Shown: positions 1-6,459 of the stretch, piece by piece
Position numbering within the stretch: position 1 is the stretch's first letter
Layout of the letters: each line of letters opens with the position of its first letter
NCBI GenBank assembly: GCA_902783815.1
Contig: CACZSM010000130.1
Span: forward strand, 1-11,340
Source of the DNA: an uncultured Ruminococcus sp.
GTDB taxonomy: Bacteria > Bacillota > Clostridia > Oscillospirales > Acutalibacteraceae
DNA: 11,340 nucleotides
Direction: 5' to 3'
Position numbers and translations under genes: made by a program
The notes under the pieces: model-generated
Told to the model about the DNA's origin: nothing
Databases searched by the model: none
The model's input: the letters and a program-made list of their open reading frames with translations, nothing else

Positions 1-44
1 GTAGCCGGTATCAGCTTTTTCATTGCGCTGTTTTTCTTTTTCAT
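1..44 (-). CDS. N-terminus of a divergent gene, product unknown (partial)
   Basis: Reading the minus strand from 44 gives ATG followed by 14 open codons to the window edge (MKKKNSAMKKLIPA). A purine-rich AAAGGAAA stretch lies just upstream at about 52-59 and would serve as ribosome binding site. The lysine-rich start running into hydrophobic residues looks like the beginning of a signal peptide or membrane anchor, but only 14 residues are visible, so no function can be assigned. An ATG at 51-49 is in another frame and sits too close to the ribosome binding site. The gene would be transcribed away from trmB. The open frame is too short to be decisive by itself; the case rests on the start context and a plausible upstream -10 element. 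Confidence 0.45.
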   Translation of the reverse strand, partial: MKKKNSAMKKLIPA

Positions 45-98
45 AAAGCATTTTCCTTTCTTTAGTTAGATTTTTTTATTTTTCAATGTTGACCTTAC

Positions 99-104
99 AT
101 TATA
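99..104 (-). promoter_or_regulatory. Candidate -10 element for the divergent minus-strand gene
   Basis: The minus strand reads TATAAT here, followed by GT, the same TATAATGT core seen in the trmB and recA promoters. The start codon lies about 55 bases downstream. No convincing -35 hexamer is found 16-19 bp upstream, so this is only a candidate. Confidence 0.35.
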
Positions 105-209
105 TAAATATGCAGCTAACTACTCACAGTATTTTTTATTCTATCAGTTTTTGCCGCCTTTGTCAATACCTTTCGCCAAATTATTTCCAGTCAATACGCT
201 CTGCTGCTG

Positions 210-238
210 TTGAAATGTCGGAAGAAAAAGTGTATAAT
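210..238 (+). promoter_or_regulatory. Vegetative (sigma-A type) promoter of the trmB operon
   Basis: TTGAAA at 210-215 and TATAAT at 233-238 are separated by exactly 17 bp, a near-consensus housekeeping promoter. Transcription should start near 245, giving a leader of about 50 bases before the trmB start at 298. A short AAGGA/TCCTT dyad (248-252 and 261-265) lies at the very start of the leader. The region between this promoter and the divergent -10 element (105-209) is AT-rich and shows nothing else recognisable. Confidence 0.75.
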
Positions 239-297
239 GTCCTTTGTAAGGATGAATTTTTCCTTGACGATACTATCACAGAATGGGATTTTTGATT

Positions 298-960
298 ATG
301 AGAATGAGAAATAAACCCTGGGCTAAACCGGAACTTGAAGCCTGCGATTACTTCGTCCTCCATCCGGAGGATATGAAGGGTCACTGGAAAGAGCGCTTTG
401 CACAGCAGGCGCCGCTGTATCTGGAGCTTGGCTGCGGTAAGGGCGGCTTCGCTGCTCAGTTTGCTGCGCAAAACAGAAATGTTGATCTCATCGCAATGGA
501 TATCGAGTATAAAATGCTCGGCGTTGCAAGAAGAAATATCTCCTCCCTCTTTCAGCAGCTCGGTATTCCGGCTGATAATATCCTGCTGACTGCCTGTAAT
601 ATTGAGAATATTTCCTCCGTATTGGGCAGCGGTGATGTTATATCAAGAATTTATATCAACTTCTGTAACCCGTGGCCGAGAAATAAGCATAAAAAACACC
701 GCCTGACTCACCCAAGACAGCTTATGCAGTATAAGGAGTTTCTGACCCCTGGCGGAGAGATTCATTTCAAGACCGATGATGACCAGCTTTTTGAGGAAAG
801 TATTGCATACTTTGAGGAATGTGGATTCAAAATAATATATGTAACAAGGGATCTGCATAACTCAGGCTATGAGCCAAATATTATGACAGAACATGAAAAG
901 ATGTTTTCTGACGAAGGTATCAGAATAAAATTTCTGATCGCAAAGATGCCGGAGGTGTAG
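298..960 (+). CDS. trmB: tRNA (guanine-N7)-methyltransferase TrmB
   Basis: The enzyme transfers a methyl group from S-adenosylmethionine to N7 of G46 in the variable loop of tRNAs, in the cytosol. The 220-residue product shows the SAM-binding motif ELGCGKGGF (residues 43-51), the family signature NPWPRNKHKKHR (124-135), FKTDDDQLFE (157-166) and the C-terminal TEHEKMF (197-203). Length matches single-domain bacterial TrmB. The frame is open from an ATG at 283, but the family typically begins with MRMR(N/H)KPW, which places the start at 298; a weak GGGA at 285-288 precedes it. It is the first gene after the promoter at 210-238. Its 3' end carries the ribosome binding site of the lipoprotein gene that begins 3 bp after its stop, so the two are probably translationally coupled. 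Codon use is ordinary, with many pyrimidine-ending codons, unlike the downstream regulator. Confidence 0.95.
   Translation: MRMRNKPWAKPELEACDYFVLHPEDMKGHWKERFAQQAPLYLELGCGKGGFAAQFAAQNRNVDLIAMDIEYKMLGVARRNISSLFQQLGIPADNILLTACNIENISSVLGSGDVISRIYINFCNPWPRNKHKKHRLTHPRQLMQYKEFLTPGGEIHFKTDDDQLFEESIAYFEECGFKIIYVTRDLHNSGYEPNIMTEHEKMFSDEGIRIKFLIAKMPEV
951..956 (+). promoter_or_regulatory. Ribosome binding site that fixes a TTG start
   Basis: GGAGGT, embedded in the last codons of trmB, lies 7 bases before TTG at 964. No in-frame ATG with comparable spacing exists near the N-terminus, so this site supports TTG as the true start. Confidence 0.7.
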
Positions 961-963
961 GAT

Positions 964-2334
964 TTGAAAGGGAAATGGAAAGGGATAAGATATATTCTGC
1001 TGTCGATTGCAGCCTTTGGGGCGATGGCATCAATGTCCGGCTGTTACGATGTTTCCTTCGGGGATCAGACTCTGCTTCGTCCTCCGAGGGCGACCGGCGA
1101 CAGGGCTGACATACAGACGATAATAAGTCAGCAGGCAGGATCAGGCTACAAGCTGAAATATCCCCAGAAAGGCAGCTACCGGGCAGCGATAAATGTATTT
1201 GAAACGGGCAGCAATGAATATGCCGCAGCGTTTTATTCAGGAGAAACCGATCCAACGCTTAATCTATCAATAATAGCTCATGTAGGCGAAGAATGGATAA
1301 GCCTGGGCAATTTCACAAATCCAGGCTCAGGCGTTGACAGGATGATACTCAAAGACATAAACAAGGATGGCAGGGATGAGATACTTGTAGGGTGGACAGG
1401 CTATAATTCATCAAGAAATACTCTCACCGCGTATTCACTTGAAAGCGGCACAGTCAGAGAAATGCTTATCGAGGACACATATACAGATATAGTAATAACA
1501 GACCTCACAGATGACAGTTCAGAAGATATAGTTTTGCTTTCGCTGAGGAACACACAGACCCAGACGCCATCAAGTGCGAAGCTGCTTCAATATTCCGAGC
1601 AGGAGAAGAGGCCGATAAGCAAATATGACATAGAGCTTGATTCGGAGGTAACGAATTTCACAAATGTAGTAGTGGGCAAGATATCGCCGGACAGGATGGG
1701 GATATACATAGACTGTGAAAAGACCGGAGGGGTATTAGCGACGCAGCTGATATATTACGAGCCGGTAATGAATACGCTTGTAAATCCACTGGTAACGGTG
1801 AATGAAAGCGGAGCGGTAGTAAATCCGACGACGAGGAAGTACATTGTAAACGCGAAGGATGTTGACAATGACAGTTACATAGAGTTACCGGTCGTATCGC
1901 AGATGCCGGCATCGGCAAATGAAAATCCAGGATCTGTATGTATGATGACAAGCTGGAAGCAGATAGACATAACAGATGGAGGGCTGAAAACGAAGCTGAA
2001 CACGGTAATAAACTATACAGACGGATACTATGTAATAATGCCTGACGAGTGGATAGGTAATGTAACAGCGCTCAGCGACCCCGAGAACAGGCAGATAACA
2101 TTTTACACATGGAACAGCAAAGCCGGCATGAAAGGCGAGAAGCTGCTGACGATATACCGTTTCACGAGGTCGGTATGGAGCAAGCAGGACAGCAAGGACT
2201 ACATATTATTGAACAAGTCGTCAAAAAGCGGATCAGATGCGGTACTTGCGGCGAAGCTATACAGGACTGATGTCTGGGAGACGATGAATCTGACGGAAGA
2301 GAGATTAGTAAATCTGATAAAGATAATAACATAG
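964..2334 (+). CDS. Secreted lipoprotein with FG-GAP/VCBS-like repeats, putative sensor partner
   Basis: This 456-residue protein starts with TTG and has a lipoprotein signal peptide: positively charged KGKWKGIR, a hydrophobic stretch (residues 10-22) and the lipobox MSGC with lipidated Cys27. It should therefore be anchored on the outer face of the membrane. A calcium-loop motif DINKDGRDE (131-139) followed by hydrophobic ILVG is typical of FG-GAP/VCBS beta-propeller blades. Similar but weaker units occur at about 176-192 (ITDLTDDSSEDIV), 235-251 and 293-311 (KDVDNDSYIEL). No enzyme motif is visible. The gene lies 3 bp after trmB and 11 bp before a response regulator, with a histidine kinase next, so a role as extracytoplasmic accessory to that two-component pair is a reasonable inference. 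Codon choice drifts within the gene: in its second half alanine is mostly GCG and never GCT. It could alternatively be an unrelated envelope lipoprotein that merely shares the operon. Confidence 0.8.
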   Translation: MKGKWKGIRYILLSIAAFGAMASMSGCYDVSFGDQTLLRPPRATGDRADIQTIISQQAGSGYKLKYPQKGSYRAAINVFETGSNEYAAAFYSGETDPTLNLSIIAHVGEEWISLGNFTNPGSGVDRMILKDINKDGRDEILVGWTGYNSSRNTLTAYSLESGTVREMLIEDTYTDIVITDLTDDSSEDIVLLSLRNTQTQTPSSAKLLQYSEQEKRPISKYDIELDSEVTNFTNVVVGKISPDRMGIYIDCEKTGGVLATQLIYYEPVMNTLVNPLVTVNESGAVVNPTTRKYIVNAKDVDNDSYIELPVVSQMPASANENPGSVCMMTSWKQIDITDGGLKTKLNTVINYTDGYYVIMPDEWIGNVTALSDPENRQITFYTWNSKAGMKGEKLLTIYRFTRSVWSKQDSKDYILLNKSSKSGSDAVLAAKLYRTDVWETMNLTEERLVNLIKIIT

Positions 2335-2345
2335 GGAGAGTGAAG

Positions 2346-3053
2346 ATGATGAAGAACATATTAGTAGCAGAGGACGAAAATGCGATAAGAGATTTTGTTG
2401 TAATCAACCTTGAGAGAGCCGGGTACAATGTAACGGAGGCAGAGAACGGAGCGGTAGCGTTAAAGAAGTATGACGAAGCGAACGGAGATTTTGACATAGC
2501 GGTACTTGACATAATGATGCCGGAGCTTGACGGGTTATCGGTATGCAAGGAATTAAGGAAGCGCAACGGCAATCTGGGGATAATCATGCTGACGGCCAAG
2601 ACGCAGGAGATGGACAAAGTAACGGGGCTGATGCACGGAGCGGATGATTATGTAACAAAGCCATTCAGTCCGATGGAGCTTGTAGCGAGGGTAGATGCGC
2701 TGTATCGAAGGATAGCGATAGCGGAGATGAGGAGTGAAAACAATTTCAAAGAGGAGATAAAATCCGGAGATTTCACATTAAATCTGAAGCATCACTCACT
2801 GAAGAAGAGTGGCAGGAGGATAGATCTGACGCAGGTAGAATTTCAGATAATGGAATATTTCTTTTCAAATCCAGGCACAGCGCTTGACAGGAGTGCGATA
2901 CTGAAATATGTATGGGGCGACCAATATGTAGGAGAAGAGAAGATAGTAGATGTAAACATACGCCGACTGAGGATGAAGATAGAAGACAATCCTTCCGCGC
3001 CGAAATACATAGTGACGGTATGGGGACTGGGATACAAGTGGGAGGTAAACTAA
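2346..3053 (+). CDS. OmpR/PhoB-family response regulator
   Basis: A 235-residue DNA-binding response regulator. The receiver domain (about 3-120) has the acidic pocket E9-D10-E11, phosphoacceptor Asp55 in VLDIMMP, Thr83 and Lys105 in TKPF. A linker leads to a winged-helix OmpR-type domain (about 137-233) that ends with the usual Y-IVTVWGLGYKWE pattern. Phosphorylation by the adjacent kinase should drive dimerisation and promoter binding; the targets cannot be read from this window, though autoregulation is possible. The frame is open from a GTG at 2340, but AGGGAG at 2333-2338 leaves only one base before it. ATG at 2346 has better spacing; ATG at 2349 is also possible. Codon use is extreme: 17 of 19 valines are GTA, and 13 of 17 alanines are GCG with none GCT. 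The exact subfamily (PhoP, ResD or VicR-like) cannot be told. Confidence 0.93.
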   Translation: MMKNILVAEDENAIRDFVVINLERAGYNVTEAENGAVALKKYDEANGDFDIAVLDIMMPELDGLSVCKELRKRNGNLGIIMLTAKTQEMDKVTGLMHGADDYVTKPFSPMELVARVDALYRRIAIAEMRSENNFKEEIKSGDFTLNLKHHSLKKSGRRIDLTQVEFQIMEYFFSNPGTALDRSAILKYVWGDQYVGEEKIVDVNIRRLRMKIEDNPSAPKYIVTVWGLGYKWEVN

Positions 3054-3072
3054 CGAGTAAGGGGGTCATAAC

Positions 3073-4488
3073 TTGAAAGGAATCACAAAAAGATGGGTAC
3101 TTAACACCTTCGGAGTGATCCTGATAATCCTGTTTGTACTGATTGCGGCATTTGCGGCTATAGTGCAGAGTTTTTACTACAATGGCATTTTCCAGACGCT
3201 TAACGGGCGTTCGAGTGAGCTTGTCAATATGTTCAATGAAAAGGGCAGGTTCACCGACACTGCAAGAGATTATGTTGAGAATTTCCCTGATAAAGAGCTA
3301 ATGGAGCTAATGGTAATAGACGACAGTGGAAAGCCTGTAATAACCTCGACAGGATTCACGCCTGAAAAGGACCAGACCATGCCTGATTACACAGCGGCGC
3401 TTGATTCAGAGAGCAATTATGCAGACTGGCACGGAAAGATAAGTTCCGGAGAGAATGTTATGGCTCTCACGAGGGTAATAACGGACCGGAACGGCAAGCA
3501 GCTCGGAGCGATAAGGTATGTTGTATCGTTAGAGGAAGCAGACAGGAAGATATTTATATCCATAACGCTTGTATGTCTTATAGGCATACTGATAATGTTT
3601 TTCATATTCATATCGAGCACATATTTTCTTGGTTCGATCGTAAGGCCGGTACGGGAGATAAGTGAGACAGCCAAGCGGATAGCCCAGGGAGATTTTGAAG
3701 CGAGGATAGACAAATTCTATGATGACGAAATAGGCGATCTCTGCGATACAATAAATTATATGGCAGGAGAGCTTGGCACTGCGGACAGGATGAAAAACGA
3801 CTTCATATCCTCAGTATCCCATGAGCTGAGGACGCCGCTGACAGCCATAAAGGGCTGGGCTGAGACAATGCAGCTTGACGGTTTTCAGGACAGGAAAACA
3901 CTTGAAAAGGGTATGAATATCATAATCAAGGAAACAGAAAGACTTAACGGCATTGTTGAGGAGGTACTTGATTTCTCACGCATACAGCAGGACAGAATGG
4001 TACTTATAATGGATAAGACAGATATTCTTGCAGAGCTTGATGAATCCATCTATATGCAGAAGGAAAGAGCGAATTCTGAAAATAAGCATATAGTCTATGA
4101 AGAACCTGAGATGCTGCCGCCGGTACTTGGCGACAGGAACCGTCTGAGACAGGTATTTATAAATATAATAGATAATGCACTTAAGTATTCAAGCACAGAC
4201 GGAGTAGTAAATGTAGGAGTAGAGCTTGAAGGCACAGATATTGTAATAACGATATCCGATAATGGCTGCGGAATACCGGCAGCTGATCTTCCAAAGGTAA
4301 AGCAGAAATTCTACAAGGCTAATCAGACCGTAAGAGGCTCCGGAATAGGACTTGCAGTAGCAGATGAGATAGTAAAGCTGCATAATGGTACTCTTGATAT
4401 TGACAGTACGGAAAATGTCGGTACGACAGTAACAATTGTCCTTCCTACTATTCAGGAGAAAAAAGAAGCTGATGAAACAGAAGAATGA
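3073..4488 (+). CDS. Membrane sensor histidine kinase, partner of the upstream regulator
   Basis: A 471-residue transmembrane sensor kinase that should autophosphorylate and pass the phosphate to the regulator encoded 19 bp upstream. Two membrane helices (about 10-33 and 159-184) flank an extracytoplasmic domain of about 125 residues; its VIDDSGKPVITSTGF and ITDRNGKQLGAIRYVV stretches suggest a Cache/PAS-like fold. A HAMP domain follows (about 185-238). The HisKA helix contains the phosphoacceptor His250 in SHELRTPLTAIKG. The ATPase domain has the N-box NIIDNALKY (Asn367), G1 DNGCGIP (Asp397) and G2 GSGIGL (422-427). All catalytic elements look intact. The start is TTG, supported by AAGGGGG at 3059-3065 with 7-base spacing. 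The ligand is unknown; the upstream lipoprotein may present it or modulate the sensor domain. Confidence 0.93.
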   Translation: MKGITKRWVLNTFGVILIILFVLIAAFAAIVQSFYYNGIFQTLNGRSSELVNMFNEKGRFTDTARDYVENFPDKELMELMVIDDSGKPVITSTGFTPEKDQTMPDYTAALDSESNYADWHGKISSGENVMALTRVITDRNGKQLGAIRYVVSLEEADRKIFISITLVCLIGILIMFFIFISSTYFLGSIVRPVREISETAKRIAQGDFEARIDKFYDDEIGDLCDTINYMAGELGTADRMKNDFISSVSHELRTPLTAIKGWAETMQLDGFQDRKTLEKGMNIIIKETERLNGIVEEVLDFSRIQQDRMVLIMDKTDILAELDESIYMQKERANSENKHIVYEEPEMLPPVLGDRNRLRQVFINIIDNALKYSSTDGVVNVGVELEGTDIVITISDNGCGIPAADLPKVKQKFYKANQTVRGSGIGLAVADEIVKLHNGTLDIDSTENVGTTVTIVLPTIQEKKEADETEE

Positions 4489-4501
4489 AAGAGGGCAGAA
4501 A

Positions 4502-5482
4502 ATGAAAAAGGAAAAAACCAAGCTGATAACCTCTATCGGCGGTCAGGCACTGATGGAAGGTATAATGATGAGGGGTCCGAAAAAGACTACCGCTGCCATA
4601 CGCAAGCCTGACGGTACTATAATACTGGAGGAAATTCATCCTCTCGACTGGGGTAAAAAACATAAAATACTGCGGCTGCCGCTTATCAGGGGCGTTGTAA
4701 ATATGATAGATTCACTTGTTACGGGTGAAAAAGCACTTATGATGTCCGCTGATAAGGCCCTTGAGGATGACTGTTCAGATCAGGAAGAGGAACTTTCCAA
4801 ATTCGATATATGGGTAAATGAACATCTCGGAGATAAGGCACTGAATATTATAATGGCAATATCTACAGTAATTGCAGTCGTCTTTTGTATAGGAGTATTC
4901 GTTTTCATACCAACCTGGCTATATGATGTTATGTCCGGTTGGTTCGATGGACTGAAGGCTACTGTTTTCGGAATCGAAAAGTTCTGGAGACCAGTGTTTG
5001 AGGGAGTCCTCAGAATAATACTTTTCCTTGCCTATATGTGGCTCTGCACACTTAATAAGGATATAAAAAGAGTGTTCCAGTTCCACGGAGCTGAACATAA
5101 GACTATTTTCTGCTATGAATACGGTCTTGAACTGACTGTTGAAAATGTCAGAAAGCAGATAAGGTTCCATCCGAGATGCGGTACCAGCTTTCTTATACTG
5201 ATGCTTCTTGTCGGTATAATAATAGGAATGTTCATAAGGATAGATAATGTCCTGCTGCGTTCGGCAGTGAAAATTCTTGTTCTGCCTGTTACCGTCGGGA
5301 TAGGCTATGAGCTTATAAGACTGTGCGGCAGACATGATAACCTGCTGACAAGAATTATTGCTGCTCCGGGACTCTGGATGCAGAGGATCACTACTAAGGA
5401 GCCTGATGATACCATGATAGAAGTAGCAATAGAAGCTATGAAGGATGTTATCCCTGAAAACGGAGAGGACAGGATAAAATGA
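4502..5482 (+). CDS. yqhQ: YqhQ family membrane protein (DUF1385)
   Basis: A 326-residue protein of the DUF1385/YqhQ family, whose biochemical function is not established; it has been described as a predicted metal-dependent enzyme. The N-terminal signature SIGGQALMEGIMMRGP (11-26) is diagnostic. A conserved histidine-rich stretch FHGAEHKT (194-201) and FHPRCGTSF (222-230) could bind a metal. Membrane segments are predicted at about 113-140, 168-186, 228-248 and 254-275. The C-terminus carries the conserved TTKEPDD and EVAI pattern. Start at 4502 is chosen because AGAGGG at 4490-4495 sits 6 bases upstream; an in-frame ATG at 4436 would overlap the kinase gene deeply. It overlaps prmC by 4 bp (ATGA). 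The family is commonly found beside prmC in Firmicutes, which agrees with this order. Confidence 0.92.
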   Translation: MKKEKTKLITSIGGQALMEGIMMRGPKKTTAAIRKPDGTIILEEIHPLDWGKKHKILRLPLIRGVVNMIDSLVTGEKALMMSADKALEDDCSDQEEELSKFDIWVNEHLGDKALNIIMAISTVIAVVFCIGVFVFIPTWLYDVMSGWFDGLKATVFGIEKFWRPVFEGVLRIILFLAYMWLCTLNKDIKRVFQFHGAEHKTIFCYEYGLELTVENVRKQIRFHPRCGTSFLILMLLVGIIIGMFIRIDNVLLRSAVKILVLPVTVGIGYELIRLCGRHDNLLTRIIAAPGLWMQRITTKEPDDTMIEVAIEAMKDVIPENGEDRIK

Positions 5483-6348
5483 CTTTCAGGGAGTTGTATC
5501 GCAGCATATATGAATTACTGAAAAAATCAGGCACCGATTCCCCGGAATCTGATGCAATGGAGCTTGTACTCCATTTTACGGGTATGAACAGGGTATCGTA
5601 CCTTATCAATCAGGACTGTCAGGCTGAACCGGAAATTGTGAATATGGTCTGTGAGGCTGCGGAAAAGAGATCAGAAGGTTATCCGCTGCAGTATATTTCA
5701 GGCTGCTGGTCATTTATGGACTGCGAATTATTGGTCGGAGAGGGTGTTCTTATTCCACGGGATGATACAGAGGTATGCGTCCGTGAGGTATTGAAGTATT
5801 CCTGGGATTCTCCGCTTGTAATAGACCTTTGCAGCGGCAGCGGCGCTATTGCAATAGCTGTTGCAAGGAATATTCCGGGCGCAAGAGTGATCGCTGCCGA
5901 ACTTTCGGACGCCGCTTTCGTATATCTTGAAAAAAATACTGAACTTAACGGCGTCGGCGGAAGAGTCGTACCAGTAAAATGTGATATAAAAAAATGCTAT
6001 GACAGCTACAACGACGGGTCATTTGATGTTATCATATCAAATCCCCCCTATATACGGAAATCAGAAATACCTTCTTTACAAAAAGAAGTTCGCTGTGAGC
6101 CGGAAATGGCGCTTGACGGCGGTGAGGACGGTCTTGATTTCTACAGGACTATAGCTGAAAAATGGGTGCCGAAGCTGAAAAGCGGAGGTATTATTGCTCT
6201 TGAAATAGGTGAAGAACAGGGAGAAGATGTAAGAAAACTTCTGGAAAACAACGGCATAACTGAACTCAGAATAGTAAAGGATATACAGGGTCTTGACAGG
6301 ACCGTTATAGGAAGAAGATCCCATTACAGCAAAACTGATGTACATTAA
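5479..6348 (+). CDS. prmC: Release factor glutamine methyltransferase PrmC (HemK)
   Basis: PrmC methylates the glutamine of the GGQ motif in peptide chain release factors 1 and 2, improving termination, using S-adenosylmethionine. The 289-residue protein has an N-terminal helical substrate-binding domain (about 1-80), the linker signature LIPRDDTE (91-98; usually PRPDTE), SAM motif I DLCSGSGAIAIA (116-127), the acidic residue in AAELS (139-143) and the catalytic NPPY (188-191). The length is typical. Its ATG overlaps the stop of yqhQ by 4 bp, so it is translationally coupled. The release-factor gene prfA, a frequent neighbour of prmC, is not adjacent here; recA follows instead. An inverted repeat at 6338-6357 overlaps its last codons and stop. 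No terminator is seen after it, so readthrough into recA is possible. Confidence 0.95.
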   Translation: MTFRELYRSIYELLKKSGTDSPESDAMELVLHFTGMNRVSYLINQDCQAEPEIVNMVCEAAEKRSEGYPLQYISGCWSFMDCELLVGEGVLIPRDDTEVCVREVLKYSWDSPLVIDLCSGSGAIAIAVARNIPGARVIAAELSDAAFVYLEKNTELNGVGGRVVPVKCDIKKCYDSYNDGSFDVIISNPPYIRKSEIPSLQKEVRCEPEMALDGGEDGLDFYRTIAEKWVPKLKSGGIIALEIGEEQGEDVRKLLENNGITELRIVKDIQGLDRTVIGRRSHYSKTDVH

Positions 6349-6357
6349 AGTGTACAT
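6338..6357. promoter_or_regulatory. Inverted repeat upstream of the recA promoter (candidate operator)
   Basis: A perfect 7-bp inverted repeat, ATGTACA and TGTACAT, is separated by 6 bp and spans the prmC stop codon. It ends 17 bp before the recA -35 hexamer. No T-run follows, so it does not look like a terminator. A TGTAC half-site recurs at 6424-6428. It could be a regulator binding site, but it is not the Bacillus-type SOS box. Confidence 0.4.
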
Positions 6358-6403
6358 ATTATAAAATATTATACTTGCAATCAGATATAAAAAAATGTAT
6401 AAT
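6356..6403 (+). promoter_or_regulatory. recA promoter with AT-rich upstream element
   Basis: TTGCAA at 6375-6380 and TATAAT at 6398-6403 are 17 bp apart, giving a strong vegetative promoter with a start near 6410. Immediately upstream, ATATTATA occurs twice (6356-6363 and 6366-6373), 10 bp apart, which places the AT-tracts on the same helix face where the RNA polymerase alpha subunit C-terminal domains bind (UP element). The -10 context TGTATAATGT is identical to that of the trmB promoter. Confidence 0.75.
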
Positions 6404-6410
6404 GTAGGTG

Positions 6411-6425
6411 CAGTGAAAATCACTG
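6411..6425 (+). promoter_or_regulatory. Dyad at the recA transcription start (operator or 5' hairpin)
   Basis: CAGTG-AAAAT-CACTG is a perfect 5-bp inverted repeat with a 5-base centre, located at about +1 to +16 of the predicted recA transcript. As DNA it is placed like a repressor operator; as RNA it would form a small hairpin at the 5' end. A G-U pair and a further T-A pair could lengthen the stem outward. Confidence 0.4.
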
Positions 6426-6444
6426 TACTTCTGAGTGGAATATG

Positions 6445-6450
6445 AAAGGA
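6445..6450 (+). promoter_or_regulatory. Ribosome binding site that fixes the recA start
   Basis: AAAGGA lies 9 bases before ATG 6460. It falls inside the reading frame that would begin at ATG 6442, so it argues for the shorter protein starting MAVDKQKALE. Confidence 0.75.
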
Positions 6451-6459
6451 TTTGATGAT

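Noticed and set aside
252..314. A 20-codon upstream open frame overlapping the trmB start (possible leader peptide)
   Set aside because: The AAGG before its ATG is immediately adjacent, leaving no usable spacing, and the peptide shows no regulatory codon run.
181..471. Minus-strand open frame of 96 codons over the trmB leader and 5' end
   Set aside because: It is antisense to trmB and covers its promoter, with no ribosome binding site or recognisable motif.
964..996. TTGAAA at the lipoprotein start as a -35 box of an internal promoter
   Set aside because: No TATAAT-like hexamer lies at 16-18 bp; the nearest TATATT is 21 bp away.
6338..6357. Inverted repeat over the prmC stop as a transcription terminator
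   Set aside because: The stem is AT-rich and short, and no T-run follows; the sequence beyond it is the AT-rich recA upstream element.
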